Part shown: piece by piece, positions 35,989 through 45,941 of the stretch
How the letters are laid out: every line of letters starts with the position of its first letter
Position numbering within the stretch: the first letter of the stretch is position 1
Source: Fischerella sp. JS2
Lineage (GTDB): Bacteria > Cyanobacteriota > Cyanobacteriia > Cyanobacteriales > Nostocaceae
Direction of reading: 5' to 3'
DNA: 64,000 nt
Assembly (NCBI RefSeq): GCF_032393985.1
Contig: NZ_CP135918.1
Location: 6,201,724 to 6,265,723, forward strand
Notes under the pieces: model-generated
Seen by the model: the letters and a program-made list of their open reading frames with translations, nothing else
The model's database searches: none
Told to the model about the DNA's origin: nothing
Position numbers and translations under genes: made by a program

Positions 35989-38238
35989 GTGAAAGGACAG
36001 ATTATATTCTATAGTTTCTTACCTGGTGTAACAGCAGCAGTATTAACCACTCAACCAACTTGGGCGCAGCAGGTTGTTAACCCCAGTATTTCTACTCCTG
36101 TAGAGGGTGGAGATTTAGTAGCAGAAAATACTAGTTTTGCAACTAGTTTGCCAACCACAATCAAATCAGTAGAACCAGGGGAACCGAAGACAATTAACAT
36201 GCAACGGTTTGGAACTCAAGATGTTGGCAAAATAGCTACTAAAACAGTTGGTGTACCAATAGGAGAAATTTCTTTTCAGGGTGTACCAAGTGTTTTCAGC
36301 TTAGCAGCAACTCCATACCAAACCCAGCCAATAGATAGCAATCAACTTGCCTCTGCGATCTTTGATGCGAACTTGCAGCCGGAAATTATGCAAATCGCTC
36401 CCTTTGAACATGGCACTCAGCACGGGTGGCAAAGTCCTACTGAGATTGAAGCTGGATCAGAGAAAAACTCTGTGCAGCAGACCACATCATCGTCTCAAGT
36501 CAGACAAAAGCTGCGGGAAGTCATGATTAGCAGAAACTCTACTCTGGAAACATTGCCAATAGAGGTAGGTGATGCGATCGCGACTCAGCAATCACCTAAA
36601 TCTTCAGTCACACCAGTACCATTAAAACAAAATCCCGATGTCCAAGCCTCAGCTTATTTAAAAAATGTCGCTAGAGGTTCAGGTTCTGCAAAGCTATTGG
36701 AAATCGAGAATTGCTCACCAGATACGATCAGTTGTTCTCCACAAACTTTCCCTCCACAACTAGTATCGCAAGCAGTTTCTCCGGCTCCTACAGCACCAAC
36801 CATCAACAACCAACAACCAAAAACTCCCCAAGTTCCTGTTGTTTCACCTATTTCTCAGCCAACAACTCCTCCACCTAATTACCTCAACCCTGACAAAAGC
36901 AACCCCTTGCTCTTTCCTACCAGACCAGATGAAGTCAGACAAAGGGGAACCCAGCCAATTACCTTAGAACAAGCTGTAGAACTAGCACAGCGCAACAATA
37001 CCCAACTACAAATAGCTTTATTGGAATTAGAAAGAGCTAGAGCCGCTTTACGAGAGGCTCAAGCAGCTTTATTTCCCACTGTTGACTTGAGTGCTGGTAT
37101 TACCCGCAGCCAATCTGCTCAAAGCCAACTCTCCTCAGAAGTACGACAACGGCAAGAAGAGGGTTTACCACCAGAACTTCGTAGTCAATCCACCGGTGAT
37201 GAACCGAGCACATCCTTCAGTGGTCAGGCACAACTTATTTATAATATTTATACATCAGGCAGACGCTCAGCCAACATCGGCGCTGCTGAGGAGCAGTTAC
37301 GCTTTCAAGAATTGGATGTTGCCCGTCAATCTGAAGAAATTCGCCTCAACGTTGCCCAAAATTACTACAATCTCCAAGAAGCAGATGAAAATGTCCGCAT
37401 TAGACAATCGGCTGTGAGAAACGCTGAGGTGACTTTGCGCGATGCTCAAGCTCTAGAAAGGGCGGGTGTGGGTACTCAATTCGACGTACTGCGAGCGCAG
37501 GTAACTTTAGCAAATGCTCAACAACAACTGAGTCAGGCATTGTCTCAACAAAGAATCGCCCGCAGTCAGTTAGCCACTACATTAAACATTCCAGATGCAC
37601 TGAGTGTCAATGCCGCAGACCCTGTAAGATTGGCGGGTCTTTGGAATTTACCACTGGAAGATACTATTGTACTAGCCTATCAAAATCGCCCGGAACTGCA
37701 ACAACAGTTAGCACAACGCAATATTAGCGAACAGCAAAGACGTTTAGCACTGGCAGATTTGGGCCCACAAATCAGCTTAGTTGCTAGTTATAACCTATTA
37801 GATCAGTTTGATGATAATATTAGCGTTACCGATGGTTATTCCTTAGGAGTGCAAGCCAGTCTCAATTTATTTGATGGGGGAGCAGCCAGAGCCAGAGCGG
37901 ATCAGCAAAGAGCTAATATTAGGATTGCTGAAACTCAGTTTAACGATACACGCAATCAAATCCGCTTCCAGGTAGAGCAAGCCTATTCCGAATTAAGAGC
38001 CAATTTAGACCGAGTCAACACCGCTAATATTGCTTTAGAACAAGCCAGAGAATCTTTGCGCTTGGCGCGTTTGCGATTCCAAGCAGGTGTGGGAACTCAA
38101 ACAGATGTAATTGCTGCTGAGGATGATCTAACAGAAGCAGAAGGCAACGTTGTCAGCGCGATTTTGTCTTACAATCGCGCTCTGGCTAGTTTGCAAAGAT
38201 CTGTAACTGCCAGAGGGTTAAGTAGGGTTGCTCAGTAG
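35989..38238 (+). CDS. hgdD: TolC-family outer membrane efflux protein (HgdD-like)
   Basis: 749 residues. A GTG start with GAGGGG upstream and a signal peptide ending near TTQPTWAQQ. A long variable proline/glutamine-rich region (about 30-320) precedes the TolC/OEP core (about 325-740), with two coiled-coil repeats (ITLEQAVELAQRNNTQLQIA and LPLEDTIVLAYQNRPELQQQ). In Nostoc sp. PCC 7120 the gene after kaiC is hgdD, the TolC homologue required for heterocyst glycolipid export. The same place and family make that the best assignment here. The periplasmic extension is a feature of cyanobacterial TolC proteins. Confidence 0.87.
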   Translation: MKGQIIFYSFLPGVTAAVLTTQPTWAQQVVNPSISTPVEGGDLVAENTSFATSLPTTIKSVEPGEPKTINMQRFGTQDVGKIATKTVGVPIGEISFQGVPSVFSLAATPYQTQPIDSNQLASAIFDANLQPEIMQIAPFEHGTQHGWQSPTEIEAGSEKNSVQQTTSSSQVRQKLREVMISRNSTLETLPIEVGDAIATQQSPKSSVTPVPLKQNPDVQASAYLKNVARGSGSAKLLEIENCSPDTISCSPQTFPPQLVSQAVSPAPTAPTINNQQPKTPQVPVVSPISQPTTPPPNYLNPDKSNPLLFPTRPDEVRQRGTQPITLEQAVELAQRNNTQLQIALLELERARAALREAQAALFPTVDLSAGITRSQSAQSQLSSEVRQRQEEGLPPELRSQSTGDEPSTSFSGQAQLIYNIYTSGRRSANIGAAEEQLRFQELDVARQSEEIRLNVAQNYYNLQEADENVRIRQSAVRNAEVTLRDAQALERAGVGTQFDVLRAQVTLANAQQQLSQALSQQRIARSQLATTLNIPDALSVNAADPVRLAGLWNLPLEDTIVLAYQNRPELQQQLAQRNISEQQRRLALADLGPQISLVASYNLLDQFDDNISVTDGYSLGVQASLNLFDGGAARARADQQRANIRIAETQFNDTRNQIRFQVEQAYSELRANLDRVNTANIALEQARESLRLARLRFQAGVGTQTDVIAAEDDLTEAEGNVVSAILSYNRALASLQRSVTARGLSRVAQ

Positions 38239-38298
38239 TCAAGGTTTGTTGGTTGGTTGTTGGTTGGAACAGCACCAACCACCCATCAACCATCAACA

Positions 38299-40563
38299 CT
38301 AACCATTCAGAACCTTCTGTAAAGCCAGTAATAATTCTTTGACAGTGTAAGGTTTTGACAGAAAACCACTGATATTGGTAGTTGATGCTTCCGCTAACTT
38401 GCTGCTGGAGGCTAGTCCGCTAGTGGCAACAATTTTGACTGCTGGATTGATTTTTTGCAAAGTACGAATAGCTGTTAAACCGTCTAGAGACGGTAGCATG
38501 ATATCCATGAGGACAGCACTAATTTTGTCCCGATTCTGGGCATATAATACGATCGCTTCAATACCATCACTAGCCACTAGGGTTTTGTAGTTATGAGTTT
38601 CTAGCGATGCTCTTGTAATCTCTTGAATAGCAGGTTCATCATCTACTACTAAAATCAATTCTCCTTTACCTGCTAGCGGTTCTAAGTGTGGTGTTGACTC
38701 TATTTCTATTCCCTGTGCTGCTGGCAAGTAAACCTTAAATTGAGTACCATGCCCTACTTCACTATAGACATTGACAAAACCACCGTGGCTTTTGACAATA
38801 CCAATAACTGTAGAAAGTCCTAAACCAGTACCTTTGCCTAATTCTTTGGTAGTGAAGAATGGTTCAAAAATTCTCTCGACGATTTCTCTGGGAATACCAA
38901 CACCAGCGTCTGCTACAGTAATCACAGTGTAAGGGCCGACTTTGGCTTCCAAGTTCATACGAGCATAGTTTTCATCAATCAAGAGATTGTCTGCTGAAAT
39001 CGTCAAACTCCCACCATCTGGCATAGCATCACGAGCGTTGACACACAGATTCATCAGCACTTGATGTAGTTGTGTGCTGTCTCCATAAACTGTCCACAAA
39101 TCTAGCGCTACATCTATACACACTTCAATAGATCTGGGGAAAGTTTGTTTGACAATCTTGACAACTTCTCGGATTAAGTGCTTGACTTGCAAAGTCATAC
39201 GCTTGCCTTCCACACCTCGGGCAAAAGACAAAACTTGCTTGACTAAATCAGCACCACGTCTAGCACTATCTTCGAGTATTTCTAGCAGATGTTCATGTCC
39301 AGAATCAATCTCAGGGAATTTCAGTGGTAATAGTTGAGATACAGCCAGAATCGGTGTGAGAATATTGTTGAGGTCGTGGGCAATGCCACTGGCTAAAGTA
39401 CCGATACTTTCTAGACGTTGGGCGCGAAATAATTGCGTTTCTAGCTGTTTTTTCTCAGTAATGTCTGTATCAACAGTGAGAATAGATTTTGGTGTACCGT
39501 CTTCTTGACAAACTAAACTCCAACGACTAGAAACTAAAACCTTCTTACCACTTTTGGTAATTCTAGGTAGTTCCCCTTGCCACTTACCTTGATTAATCAC
39601 TGTCAAAAGTGCTATTTCTAGTTCCTCTGCGGGTTCATCATCATATAAAAGTTCCACAACTTTTTTGCCGTAAGCTTCCTGTATTTGCCAGCCGTAAAGA
39701 TTTTCTGCGCCTTTGTTCCAAAAAATAACGCGATTGTCTAAATCTCGGACAAAAATTGCATCTGTAGTGACATCCAACAGTGCAGCTTGTTCGCGGATTT
39801 TTTCTTCAGCAAGTTTGCGATCGCTAATGTCAATACTGGCACATGTCACCCCTACTACTTCTTGCGCTTCATTTCGCAATGGTTCTACTGTCAAATCAAA
39901 ATATCGTATTCCCTGTGCAGTAGTTATTGATACTTCTTTTCTTATTCCTATTCCCGTTGACAGGACACATTGTTTAATATCAAAAAGTAGTTGGGCATCA
40001 GCAGCAGCAATCAGATCTAAATCTTGTTTGCCTAAAATTTCTTCGTTAATAAAACCCGCAGAAGTATTGTAAACCCAGGTATAACGTAACTCTTTATCTT
40101 GGTTGAAAACAACAATGGGAGAGTTTTTGAGCGCGACTCGAAATCTTTCCTCACTTTGACGCAATGCTTCTTCAATTCTTTGTCTTTCGATAGCGTAGCG
40201 CATACAGCGCACTAACAAATCACCACTCACCTGTCCTTTAACCAGATAATCCTGCGCTCCCTCCTGCATAGCTCGCAGAGCCAAATTTTCATCATCTAAA
40301 CCAGTCAGCACAATGATCGGAATAGCTGGTGCTTGGTGGTGTAAAGTAATAAAAGTTTCCAAACCCTGACTATCTGGCAAAGAAAGATCTAGTAAAATTA
40401 CATCAAAGCTCTCTTGGTTGAGCAATTTCAGTGTCTGGTCTAATCGCTCAACAGGTATTAATTGAAACTGTGCAGTAGTGACATCCCACAAGAATTCTTG
40501 TAATAGACGGACATCACCGGGATTGTCTTCTACCAACAAAACTTTGATTGGTTGTTCTGGCAT
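38299..40563 (-). CDS. Hybrid sensor histidine kinase with receiver and PAS domains
   Basis: 754 residues. Order: N-terminal receiver (1-125; [24 protein letters not shown] and DYLVKGQ), two PAS domains (about 140-255 and 260-380), HisKA ([22 protein letters not shown]), ATPase ([21 protein letters not shown] and [13 protein letters not shown]) and a C-terminal receiver ([25 protein letters not shown] and FLSKPYT). All phosphotransfer residues are present. The H-box with DLNN is typical of NtrB-like hybrid kinases. Input unknown. It lies on the same strand as the response regulator and phytochrome-like kinase genes but is separated from them by a repeat block (40564-40752). Confidence 0.92.
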   Translation of the reverse strand: MPEQPIKVLLVEDNPGDVRLLQEFLWDVTTAQFQLIPVERLDQTLKLLNQESFDVILLDLSLPDSQGLETFITLHHQAPAIPIIVLTGLDDENLALRAMQEGAQDYLVKGQVSGDLLVRCMRYAIERQRIEEALRQSEERFRVALKNSPIVVFNQDKELRYTWVYNTSAGFINEEILGKQDLDLIAAADAQLLFDIKQCVLSTGIGIRKEVSITTAQGIRYFDLTVEPLRNEAQEVVGVTCASIDISDRKLAEEKIREQAALLDVTTDAIFVRDLDNRVIFWNKGAENLYGWQIQEAYGKKVVELLYDDEPAEELEIALLTVINQGKWQGELPRITKSGKKVLVSSRWSLVCQEDGTPKSILTVDTDITEKKQLETQLFRAQRLESIGTLASGIAHDLNNILTPILAVSQLLPLKFPEIDSGHEHLLEILEDSARRGADLVKQVLSFARGVEGKRMTLQVKHLIREVVKIVKQTFPRSIEVCIDVALDLWTVYGDSTQLHQVLMNLCVNARDAMPDGGSLTISADNLLIDENYARMNLEAKVGPYTVITVADAGVGIPREIVERIFEPFFTTKELGKGTGLGLSTVIGIVKSHGGFVNVYSEVGHGTQFKVYLPAAQGIEIESTPHLEPLAGKGELILVVDDEPAIQEITRASLETHNYKTLVASDGIEAIVLYAQNRDKISAVLMDIMLPSLDGLTAIRTLQKINPAVKIVATSGLASSSKLAEASTTNISGFLSKPYTVKELLLALQKVLNG

Positions 40564-40752
40564 TCTTAGTCATTTGTCATTGGTTGTTTGTTGATTGTTA
40601 GTTGTTGGTGGTTAGTGGTTAGTGGTTAGTGGTGAGTAGTTAGTGGTTGGTTGTTATTTGTTTAATACTTACTCCACCCTACGGGAAGCCACTTGCGTGT
40701 CTACACACCTCTCACACTCCTCACACCTATCTCCCCATCACCCCACCTCCCC
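40564..40752. repeat. Repeat block between kinase genes
   Basis: It contains tandem heptamers of TTAGTGG (about 40605-40650) and a CCACCCTACGGGAAGCC...TCTACACACC unit (40676-40705) followed by CTCACACTCCTCACACC and CACCCCACCTCCCCC tracts. It is the same family as 9590-9790 and 27160-27310. It lies at the 3' end of the response regulator gene. Confidence 0.75.
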
Positions 40753-41205
40753 CTACTCCGGCGGCAACTTGACAATGGTAAACCAGAAGTTTTCTATAGA
40801 TTGTACAATTTTGACAAATTGGTCGAAGTCAACTGGCTTGGTAATATAGCAATTGGCAGAGAGATTATAGACTTTAAGAATGTCTTCTTCTGCTTGAGAA
40901 GTTGTTAGCACAACTACAGGAATTCGCTTCAGTTTTTCATCTGCTTTAATTTCTGCTAGTACTTCTCTGCCATCTTTTTTCGGTAAATTTAAATCTAGTA
41001 AAACAATATCTGGGTGGGGAACATTGGCATATTTGCCTTCTCTACGTAGAAACGTGATCGCTTCTACCCCATCTTCAACTATATTTAAGTTTACAGAGAT
41101 TTTGCTGTCTTCTAAGGCAATTTTGGTCAACTCTACATCACCGGGATTGTCTTCTATTAACAAAATCTCAATAGGCATAACATCTATTAAAGTATTTACA
41201 TTCAC
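40753..41205 (-). CDS. Single-domain response regulator (Rcp1-like)
   Basis: 150 residues, receiver only. Marks: [19 protein letters not shown] with the acidic residues, phosphoacceptor aspartate in [24 protein letters not shown] and CYITKPVD. This is the Rcp1-type pattern found next to phytochrome-class kinases. Its start overlaps the end of the kinase gene by four bases, so the pair is translationally coupled. Without an output domain it probably acts through protein contacts. It is the likely phospho-acceptor of the cyanobacteriochrome kinase. Confidence 0.93.
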   Translation of the reverse strand: MNVNTLIDVMPIEILLIEDNPGDVELTKIALEDSKISVNLNIVEDGVEAITFLRREGKYANVPHPDIVLLDLNLPKKDGREVLAEIKADEKLKRIPVVVLTTSQAEEDILKVYNLSANCYITKPVDFDQFVKIVQSIENFWFTIVKLPPE

Positions 41206-43808
41206 GATGCTCCACCTATCCTATCTGGAATTGTAAAGTAAAAGGTGCTGCCTTGACCTAGCTGTGATTCAACCCAGATACGTCCACCGTGGCGTTCCAC
41301 AATTTTTTTACAAATTGCCAAACCGATACCAGTACCAGGATACTTGCCACGCGTGTGCAAACGTTGAAAGATGATAAAAATGCGATCGCAGTACTGAGCT
41401 TCGATACCAATTCCATTATCACGCACCCAGAAGAGCCATTCATTTTCTGTAGGGGAATAGGGAGACTGGGAAGACTGAACAGACAAGGGAGAAAAATTGC
41501 TTCCTTGTCGTCCCTCATGTCCTCCTTGTCCCTTCGCTACGCCAATATGAATCTGTGGCGGCTGTTCACTGCGGAATTTGATGGCATTACTAATCAGGTT
41601 CTGGAATACTTGTACCAGTTGGGTACTATCGGCGATGAGTTGGGGTAGAGGTTTGTCGTGGGTAATAACTGCATGGGTTTCGGCAATAGCAACTTTGAGA
41701 TTGGCAAGCGCCTGTTGCAAAACAGTATGACAATCAACCACGCCAAAAGGCTGTCCACGGGTGCTGACACGAGAGAAACTCAACAAATCATTAATTAAGG
41801 TTTGCATCCGTCTAGCACCGTCGACGGCGTAGGTAATAAATTCATCAGCTTTGCTGTCAAGTTTGCTTTTATACTTTTTCTCTAAAAGTTGCAAATAACT
41901 TGTTACCATTCGCAATGGTTCTTGTAAATCATGGGAAGCAACATAGGCAAACTGTTCTAATTCCGCGTTGGAACGAGCTAATTCTTCACGTCGGTGTCTT
42001 TCTTGTTCCAATAATTGCGCTTTGGCTAAGGCAATACCAATCTGAGTTGCCAGCTGTTGTAATAGTTCGATTTCCCAACTACTCCAATTTCTAGGACGGA
42101 TACATTGCTGAGCAATTAGTAAGCCCCAAAGTGTATCTCTGACTATAATTGGTACAAGTATGTGACCTTTAACACCTATATTTTCTAGAAATTCTCGGTG
42201 GCAAGGATGGATACTTTCTGTTTTGACATCAGGGATGATATTAATCCTGCCTTGGCGATAAGCTTCTTGGTAATTTTGCTGAAAACACGGATCAAAAAGT
42301 TTTCTCCCTAAAATCGAGCTACAACTATTGATTAGTGCTTCTTGCACCACTGTTCCGGAACCATCATTCCACAATCGAAAGATAATGACTCGGTCAGTGT
42401 GTAATAGTTTTTGGATTTCTGTAACAGTGGTTTGCAGAATTTCTTCTGTTTGTAGAGGTTGGCGAATTTTCAGGGCAATTTCAGCTAAAAGTTGCGATCG
42501 CTGATGTTGTTGTTTTAATTCTTCTTCTGTGCGTTTACGTTCCGAGATATCACTGAGTACTCCTACCATCCGCAGCGAACGACCATTGTGATCTCGAATG
42601 ACTTTACCTCTGATTAAAAACCAGTTGTAGCTACCATCCACGCGACGCAATCGCAATTCTATTTGGTAAGGCTGGTTGAGTTCTAGATGTTGGTAGAGTA
42701 ACTCAGCAAATTGCTCTCGATCTTCGGGGTGTACTAATTGATAAAGCGATTCATAGAAGTGTCTTTTGTCTGTGTTTGCTAAACCCAAGAATTCATAGAA
42801 TCGCTTTGACCAAAAGCATGTGTTGTGGATAATATCCCAATCCCAAATTGCATCATTAGTCGCATCGATCACCAACTGTAATCGTTCTTCACTTTGGCGC
42901 AAGGCTTCTTCTGCTTGCTTACGTTCGGTGATGTCCAAGGTGACACCAATCATCCGCATCGGTGTACCATCAGTTTCATAGATGCCACGCCCCCGCGCTA
43001 ATATCCAATGGACACTGCGATCTGGCCAAATACATCGGTACTCTGCTTCATAATCAATTTGCTGTTCTAGAGATTGCTTGACAGAATCTCGCACATAGTC
43101 GCGATCATCTGGGTGGATACAGTCAAACAGCATTTTATAGGAAAAATCTATTTTGGGGGTTAAACCAAAGTTGGCTTTGCACTGATTAGATGTAAACAAC
43201 TCCCCAGTTTTTAAATCCACTTGCCAAGAACCTAGTTTCCCAGCTTGTAATGCCAGCTTGAGGCGTTGTTCATTTTCCCGTAGTGCTGCTTCTACATGTT
43301 GGCAATCCCTTATTATTGTGTTGGTAAATTGCTTGTGCAGTAAAAGCATTGCTTGCTGGGCCAAAATTTCCAAAGCCTTTACCTGTTCGGTGTTAAGTTG
43401 TCGGGGTTGACGATCCATCACGCATAGGGTGGCGATCGCATATCCTTCCGGTGTCACCAAGGGTATACCAGCATAAAATCTCACATGGTAAGGCGCTGTT
43501 GTAATTGGGTTTTCTGCCCATACTTGATCTGCCAAGCTATCAGAAACAAGGAAAACATTTCTTTGCTGAATGCAGATAGGACACATCCCGACATCGTATG
43601 GTAGTTCAGTGATTTCCCAACCTACTTTTGCTTTGATCCACTGCCGATTCTCATCAACAAAATTGATACAGGCGATCGGCGTACCACAAATAAGGACTGC
43701 TAACTGCACAAGATGATCAAAAGCAGTTTCGCTGACAGTATCAAGTGTTTGGTAGTGATGCAGGGCTGCTAATCTTGCCCTTTCCTGAATATTTGGTAGA
43801 GCTTTCAT
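41202..43808 (-). CDS. Histidine kinase with a DXCF-type cyanobacteriochrome GAF domain
   Basis: 868 residues. Order: GAF (about 20-150), PAS (about 185-300), PAS (about 310-430), GAF (about 445-600), HisKA of phytochrome type ([23 protein letters not shown]) and ATPase ([10 protein letters not shown] and [13 protein letters not shown]). The second GAF has FDPCFQQNY (Cys 508) and IHPCHREFL (Cys 536), then WGLLIAQQC. This is the DXCF plus canonical-cysteine pattern of bilin-binding blue/green-type cyanobacteriochromes; the two cysteines are 28 residues apart, as in TePixJ (Cys494/Cys522). A repeat-derived insertion of about 28 residues lies near 760-790, inside the ATPase domain. The Rcp1-like gene overlaps it. 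Confidence 0.88.
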   Translation of the reverse strand: MKALPNIQERARLAALHHYQTLDTVSETAFDHLVQLAVLICGTPIACINFVDENRQWIKAKVGWEITELPYDVGMCPICIQQRNVFLVSDSLADQVWAENPITTAPYHVRFYAGIPLVTPEGYAIATLCVMDRQPRQLNTEQVKALEILAQQAMLLLHKQFTNTIIRDCQHVEAALRENEQRLKLALQAGKLGSWQVDLKTGELFTSNQCKANFGLTPKIDFSYKMLFDCIHPDDRDYVRDSVKQSLEQQIDYEAEYRCIWPDRSVHWILARGRGIYETDGTPMRMIGVTLDITERKQAEEALRQSEERLQLVIDATNDAIWDWDIIHNTCFWSKRFYEFLGLANTDKRHFYESLYQLVHPEDREQFAELLYQHLELNQPYQIELRLRRVDGSYNWFLIRGKVIRDHNGRSLRMVGVLSDISERKRTEEELKQQHQRSQLLAEIALKIRQPLQTEEILQTTVTEIQKLLHTDRVIIFRLWNDGSGTVVQEALINSCSSILGRKLFDPCFQQNYQEAYRQGRINIIPDVKTESIHPCHREFLENIGVKGHILVPIIVRDTLWGLLIAQQCIRPRNWSSWEIELLQQLATQIGIALAKAQLLEQERHRREELARSNAELEQFAYVASHDLQEPLRMVTSYLQLLEKKYKSKLDSKADEFITYAVDGARRMQTLINDLLSFSRVSTRGQPFGVVDCHTVLQQALANLKVAIAETHAVITHDKPLPQLIADSTQLVQVFQNLISNAIKFRSEQPPQIHIGVAKGQGGHEGRQGSNFSPLSVQSSQSPYSPTENEWLFWVRDNGIGIEAQYCDRIFIIFQRLHTRGKYPGTGIGLAICKKIVERHGGRIWVESQLGQGSTFYFTIPDRIGGAS

Positions 43809-44378
43809 GAATATGGGTGAAGCAAATTATTATTCCAGCTTCAGAATCGTAAAACCCAAAATTAGTAAATATCTTGACTACTTAATATTTGCAAATTAAA
43901 TGCACTATAAATTTATTAATTTTTAAAATAGTAAATTTTTTCTGTAAAACTCATTTTTCACAGGAGTTTTTTAAGATTTTTGGTCTCTGCCCAGGTAGGA
44001 TTGTAAGGATAATTCCAATCAGGGAAGAACTATAGTAGTGTTCATGCATGAGCCAGGGTTTTTGTGCTAATCACGCATTATGTAAAGCCCATAATTTGTG
44101 AGAACTGAAAGTTTTAGAGGAAATTGAACAACTTAAGTTCGCAAGAGTATTTAGCGCAGTTTACTTGCGAGCGAACTAATTGCTTAGTTTGATAATACTT
44201 ATCAAACTCATGTTAACAATGTGTAAAAAAAATTATCTTCTACCTACTATACATTAACTTGTCTCCAAGTATACAAATGTATTTATCAAAAGAAAAATAG
44301 CTGATTTATTGGCTTGTGTATGGATTTTGCCAAATTTGGCTTGTAGATAAATAAGCTACTCCTCCACAAAGGAATCCG
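43809..44378. other. Intergenic region between divergent kinase and antiporter genes
   Basis: 570 bases with no gene. A hairpin AAAACTC...GAGTTTT at about 43947-43972 with flanking T-run resembles a terminator, though no transcript obviously ends here. A light-responsive promoter is possible but nothing diagnostic was seen. Confidence 0.4.
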
Positions 44379-45686
44379 ATGTCGAATTTTGAACTCGTTT
44401 TGAAGCTACTGCTGCAATTAACAGTCATTTTAGCTACTTGTCGCATCGTCACTATTCTGGGAAAGCGCTTTCTAGGACAAACAGATGTAGTATGCGAAAT
44501 GATTGCAGGTGTAATGTTAGGGCCATCACTATTTGGGGTGATCGCACCTGAATTACAGCAATGGCTGTTTCCTAATGCACCACTGATACTAGCAACCGGA
44601 GAGAAGATTCCCAACCCTTCAATGTCAATTCTCTTTGCTGTTAGTCAAATTGGGCTAGTGCTATATATGTTCCTGATTGGTGTAGAATTCAACACTGATC
44701 TGATTAAGCAACGTATCAAAAGTGCAGGTTTAGTTTCTGGGGCAGGCATACTTGTACCCTTTGGCTTAGGTGCAATAGCAGCTTTCTTTTTATACGGTCA
44801 ACCTGAACTTTTTAAAGAAGGGGTGACACCTTGGGCAGCAGCCTTATATTTAGGCGCTTCTATGTCTATCACCGCTTTTCCGATGTTAGCGCGGATGTTG
44901 TATGAACGTGGTATCGCTAAAACCCGCTTTGGGACATTAGCACTGGCAGCAGGTTCAATTGATGATGCGACCGCATGGTGCTTGTTAGCCATTGTACTGG
45001 CAAGTTTGCAAGCTAATGCGAGTATTGCAGCTTTTGCCATTGGTGGTGGTTTAGCTTATGTATTACTTACTATTTTTATTGGGCGACCTACACTGAAAAT
45101 ATTCACCCGGATGACAAGGCGTGATGGTGGCTTGACGATCCAAACCTTGATCTTAGTGTTGATAGTTTTGATGTTTTGTGCTTGGTTAACAGATGCAATC
45201 AAGCTATATGCAGTTTTTGGTGCGTTTATATTGGGTACAGCAATGCCAAGAGGTGAATTTGCCGAACAACTTCGCGATCGCTTAGAATATTTGACCACTG
45301 CGTTTTTATTACCTATCTTCTTTGTGTTTTCTGGATTAAACACTCAAATTGGATTGGTAAATACACCATATTTATGGCTAATTACAAGTTTAATTGTGGC
45401 GATCGCTATTTTTGGTAAAGGGATTGCCTGTATGCTTGCAGCTAAGTTGGCAGGGGAAACTTGGCGTGAGTCTGCAACAATCGGCGCTTTGATGAATGCG
45501 CGTGGTCTAATGGAGTTAATTATTCTCAATATTGGTTTAGAACAAGGTATTATTACTCCAACTTTATTTACTATCATGGTCATTATGGCGATCATTACTA
45601 CCTTGATGGCATCACCATTAGTCAACATGTTGTTGCAAGGTACAGTATACGAACAATCGTCACCTCAACAAGTACCAAATGTATAA
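44379..45686 (+). CDS. Cation:proton antiporter (CPA2/KefB family)
   Basis: 435 residues with 11-13 membrane helices. Family marks include VMLGPSLFGVIAPELQ, the QIGLVLYMFLIGVEFN helix, MSITAFPMLARML and the paired-aspartate region AAGSIDDATAWCLL that carries the ion-binding acidic residues. No C-terminal regulatory domain. It probably exchanges Na+ or K+ for H+ in the plasma or thylakoid membrane. A second antiporter with a regulatory tail follows after 255 bases, so they may act together in pH or ion balance. Confidence 0.92.
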   Translation: MSNFELVLKLLLQLTVILATCRIVTILGKRFLGQTDVVCEMIAGVMLGPSLFGVIAPELQQWLFPNAPLILATGEKIPNPSMSILFAVSQIGLVLYMFLIGVEFNTDLIKQRIKSAGLVSGAGILVPFGLGAIAAFFLYGQPELFKEGVTPWAAALYLGASMSITAFPMLARMLYERGIAKTRFGTLALAAGSIDDATAWCLLAIVLASLQANASIAAFAIGGGLAYVLLTIFIGRPTLKIFTRMTRRDGGLTIQTLILVLIVLMFCAWLTDAIKLYAVFGAFILGTAMPRGEFAEQLRDRLEYLTTAFLLPIFFVFSGLNTQIGLVNTPYLWLITSLIVAIAIFGKGIACMLAAKLAGETWRESATIGALMNARGLMELIILNIGLEQGIITPTLFTIMVIMAIITTLMASPLVNMLLQGTVYEQSSPQQVPNV

Positions 45687-45941
45687 CTAAATATTGTTGT
45701 TTGTTGGTTGTTGTTTGTTGTTTGGCAGAATTAACAAACAATTACTAACAAACAACACTTTCACGTTTCTTTGTAAAAAGAAATATATTCCTTCTGCTGT
45801 CTGCCCTCTGCCTTTCGTTGTAATAACAATTAACATCAAAACTGAATAATCATTGCAGTTGTGTGATCTATAAAGGTTGACATCTTCAAGCGATTTAAAG
45901 AATCATCTAAGGGACACCGGATAGTAGCTTGTGAGGAAACT
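45687..45941. other. Spacer with heptamer STRR
   Basis: TTGTTTG-type tandem heptamers at about 45693-45720 face the complementary ACAAACA units at 45730-45760, giving a potential hairpin between the two antiporter genes. It could act as a transcription end or RNA-processing site. Confidence 0.5.
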
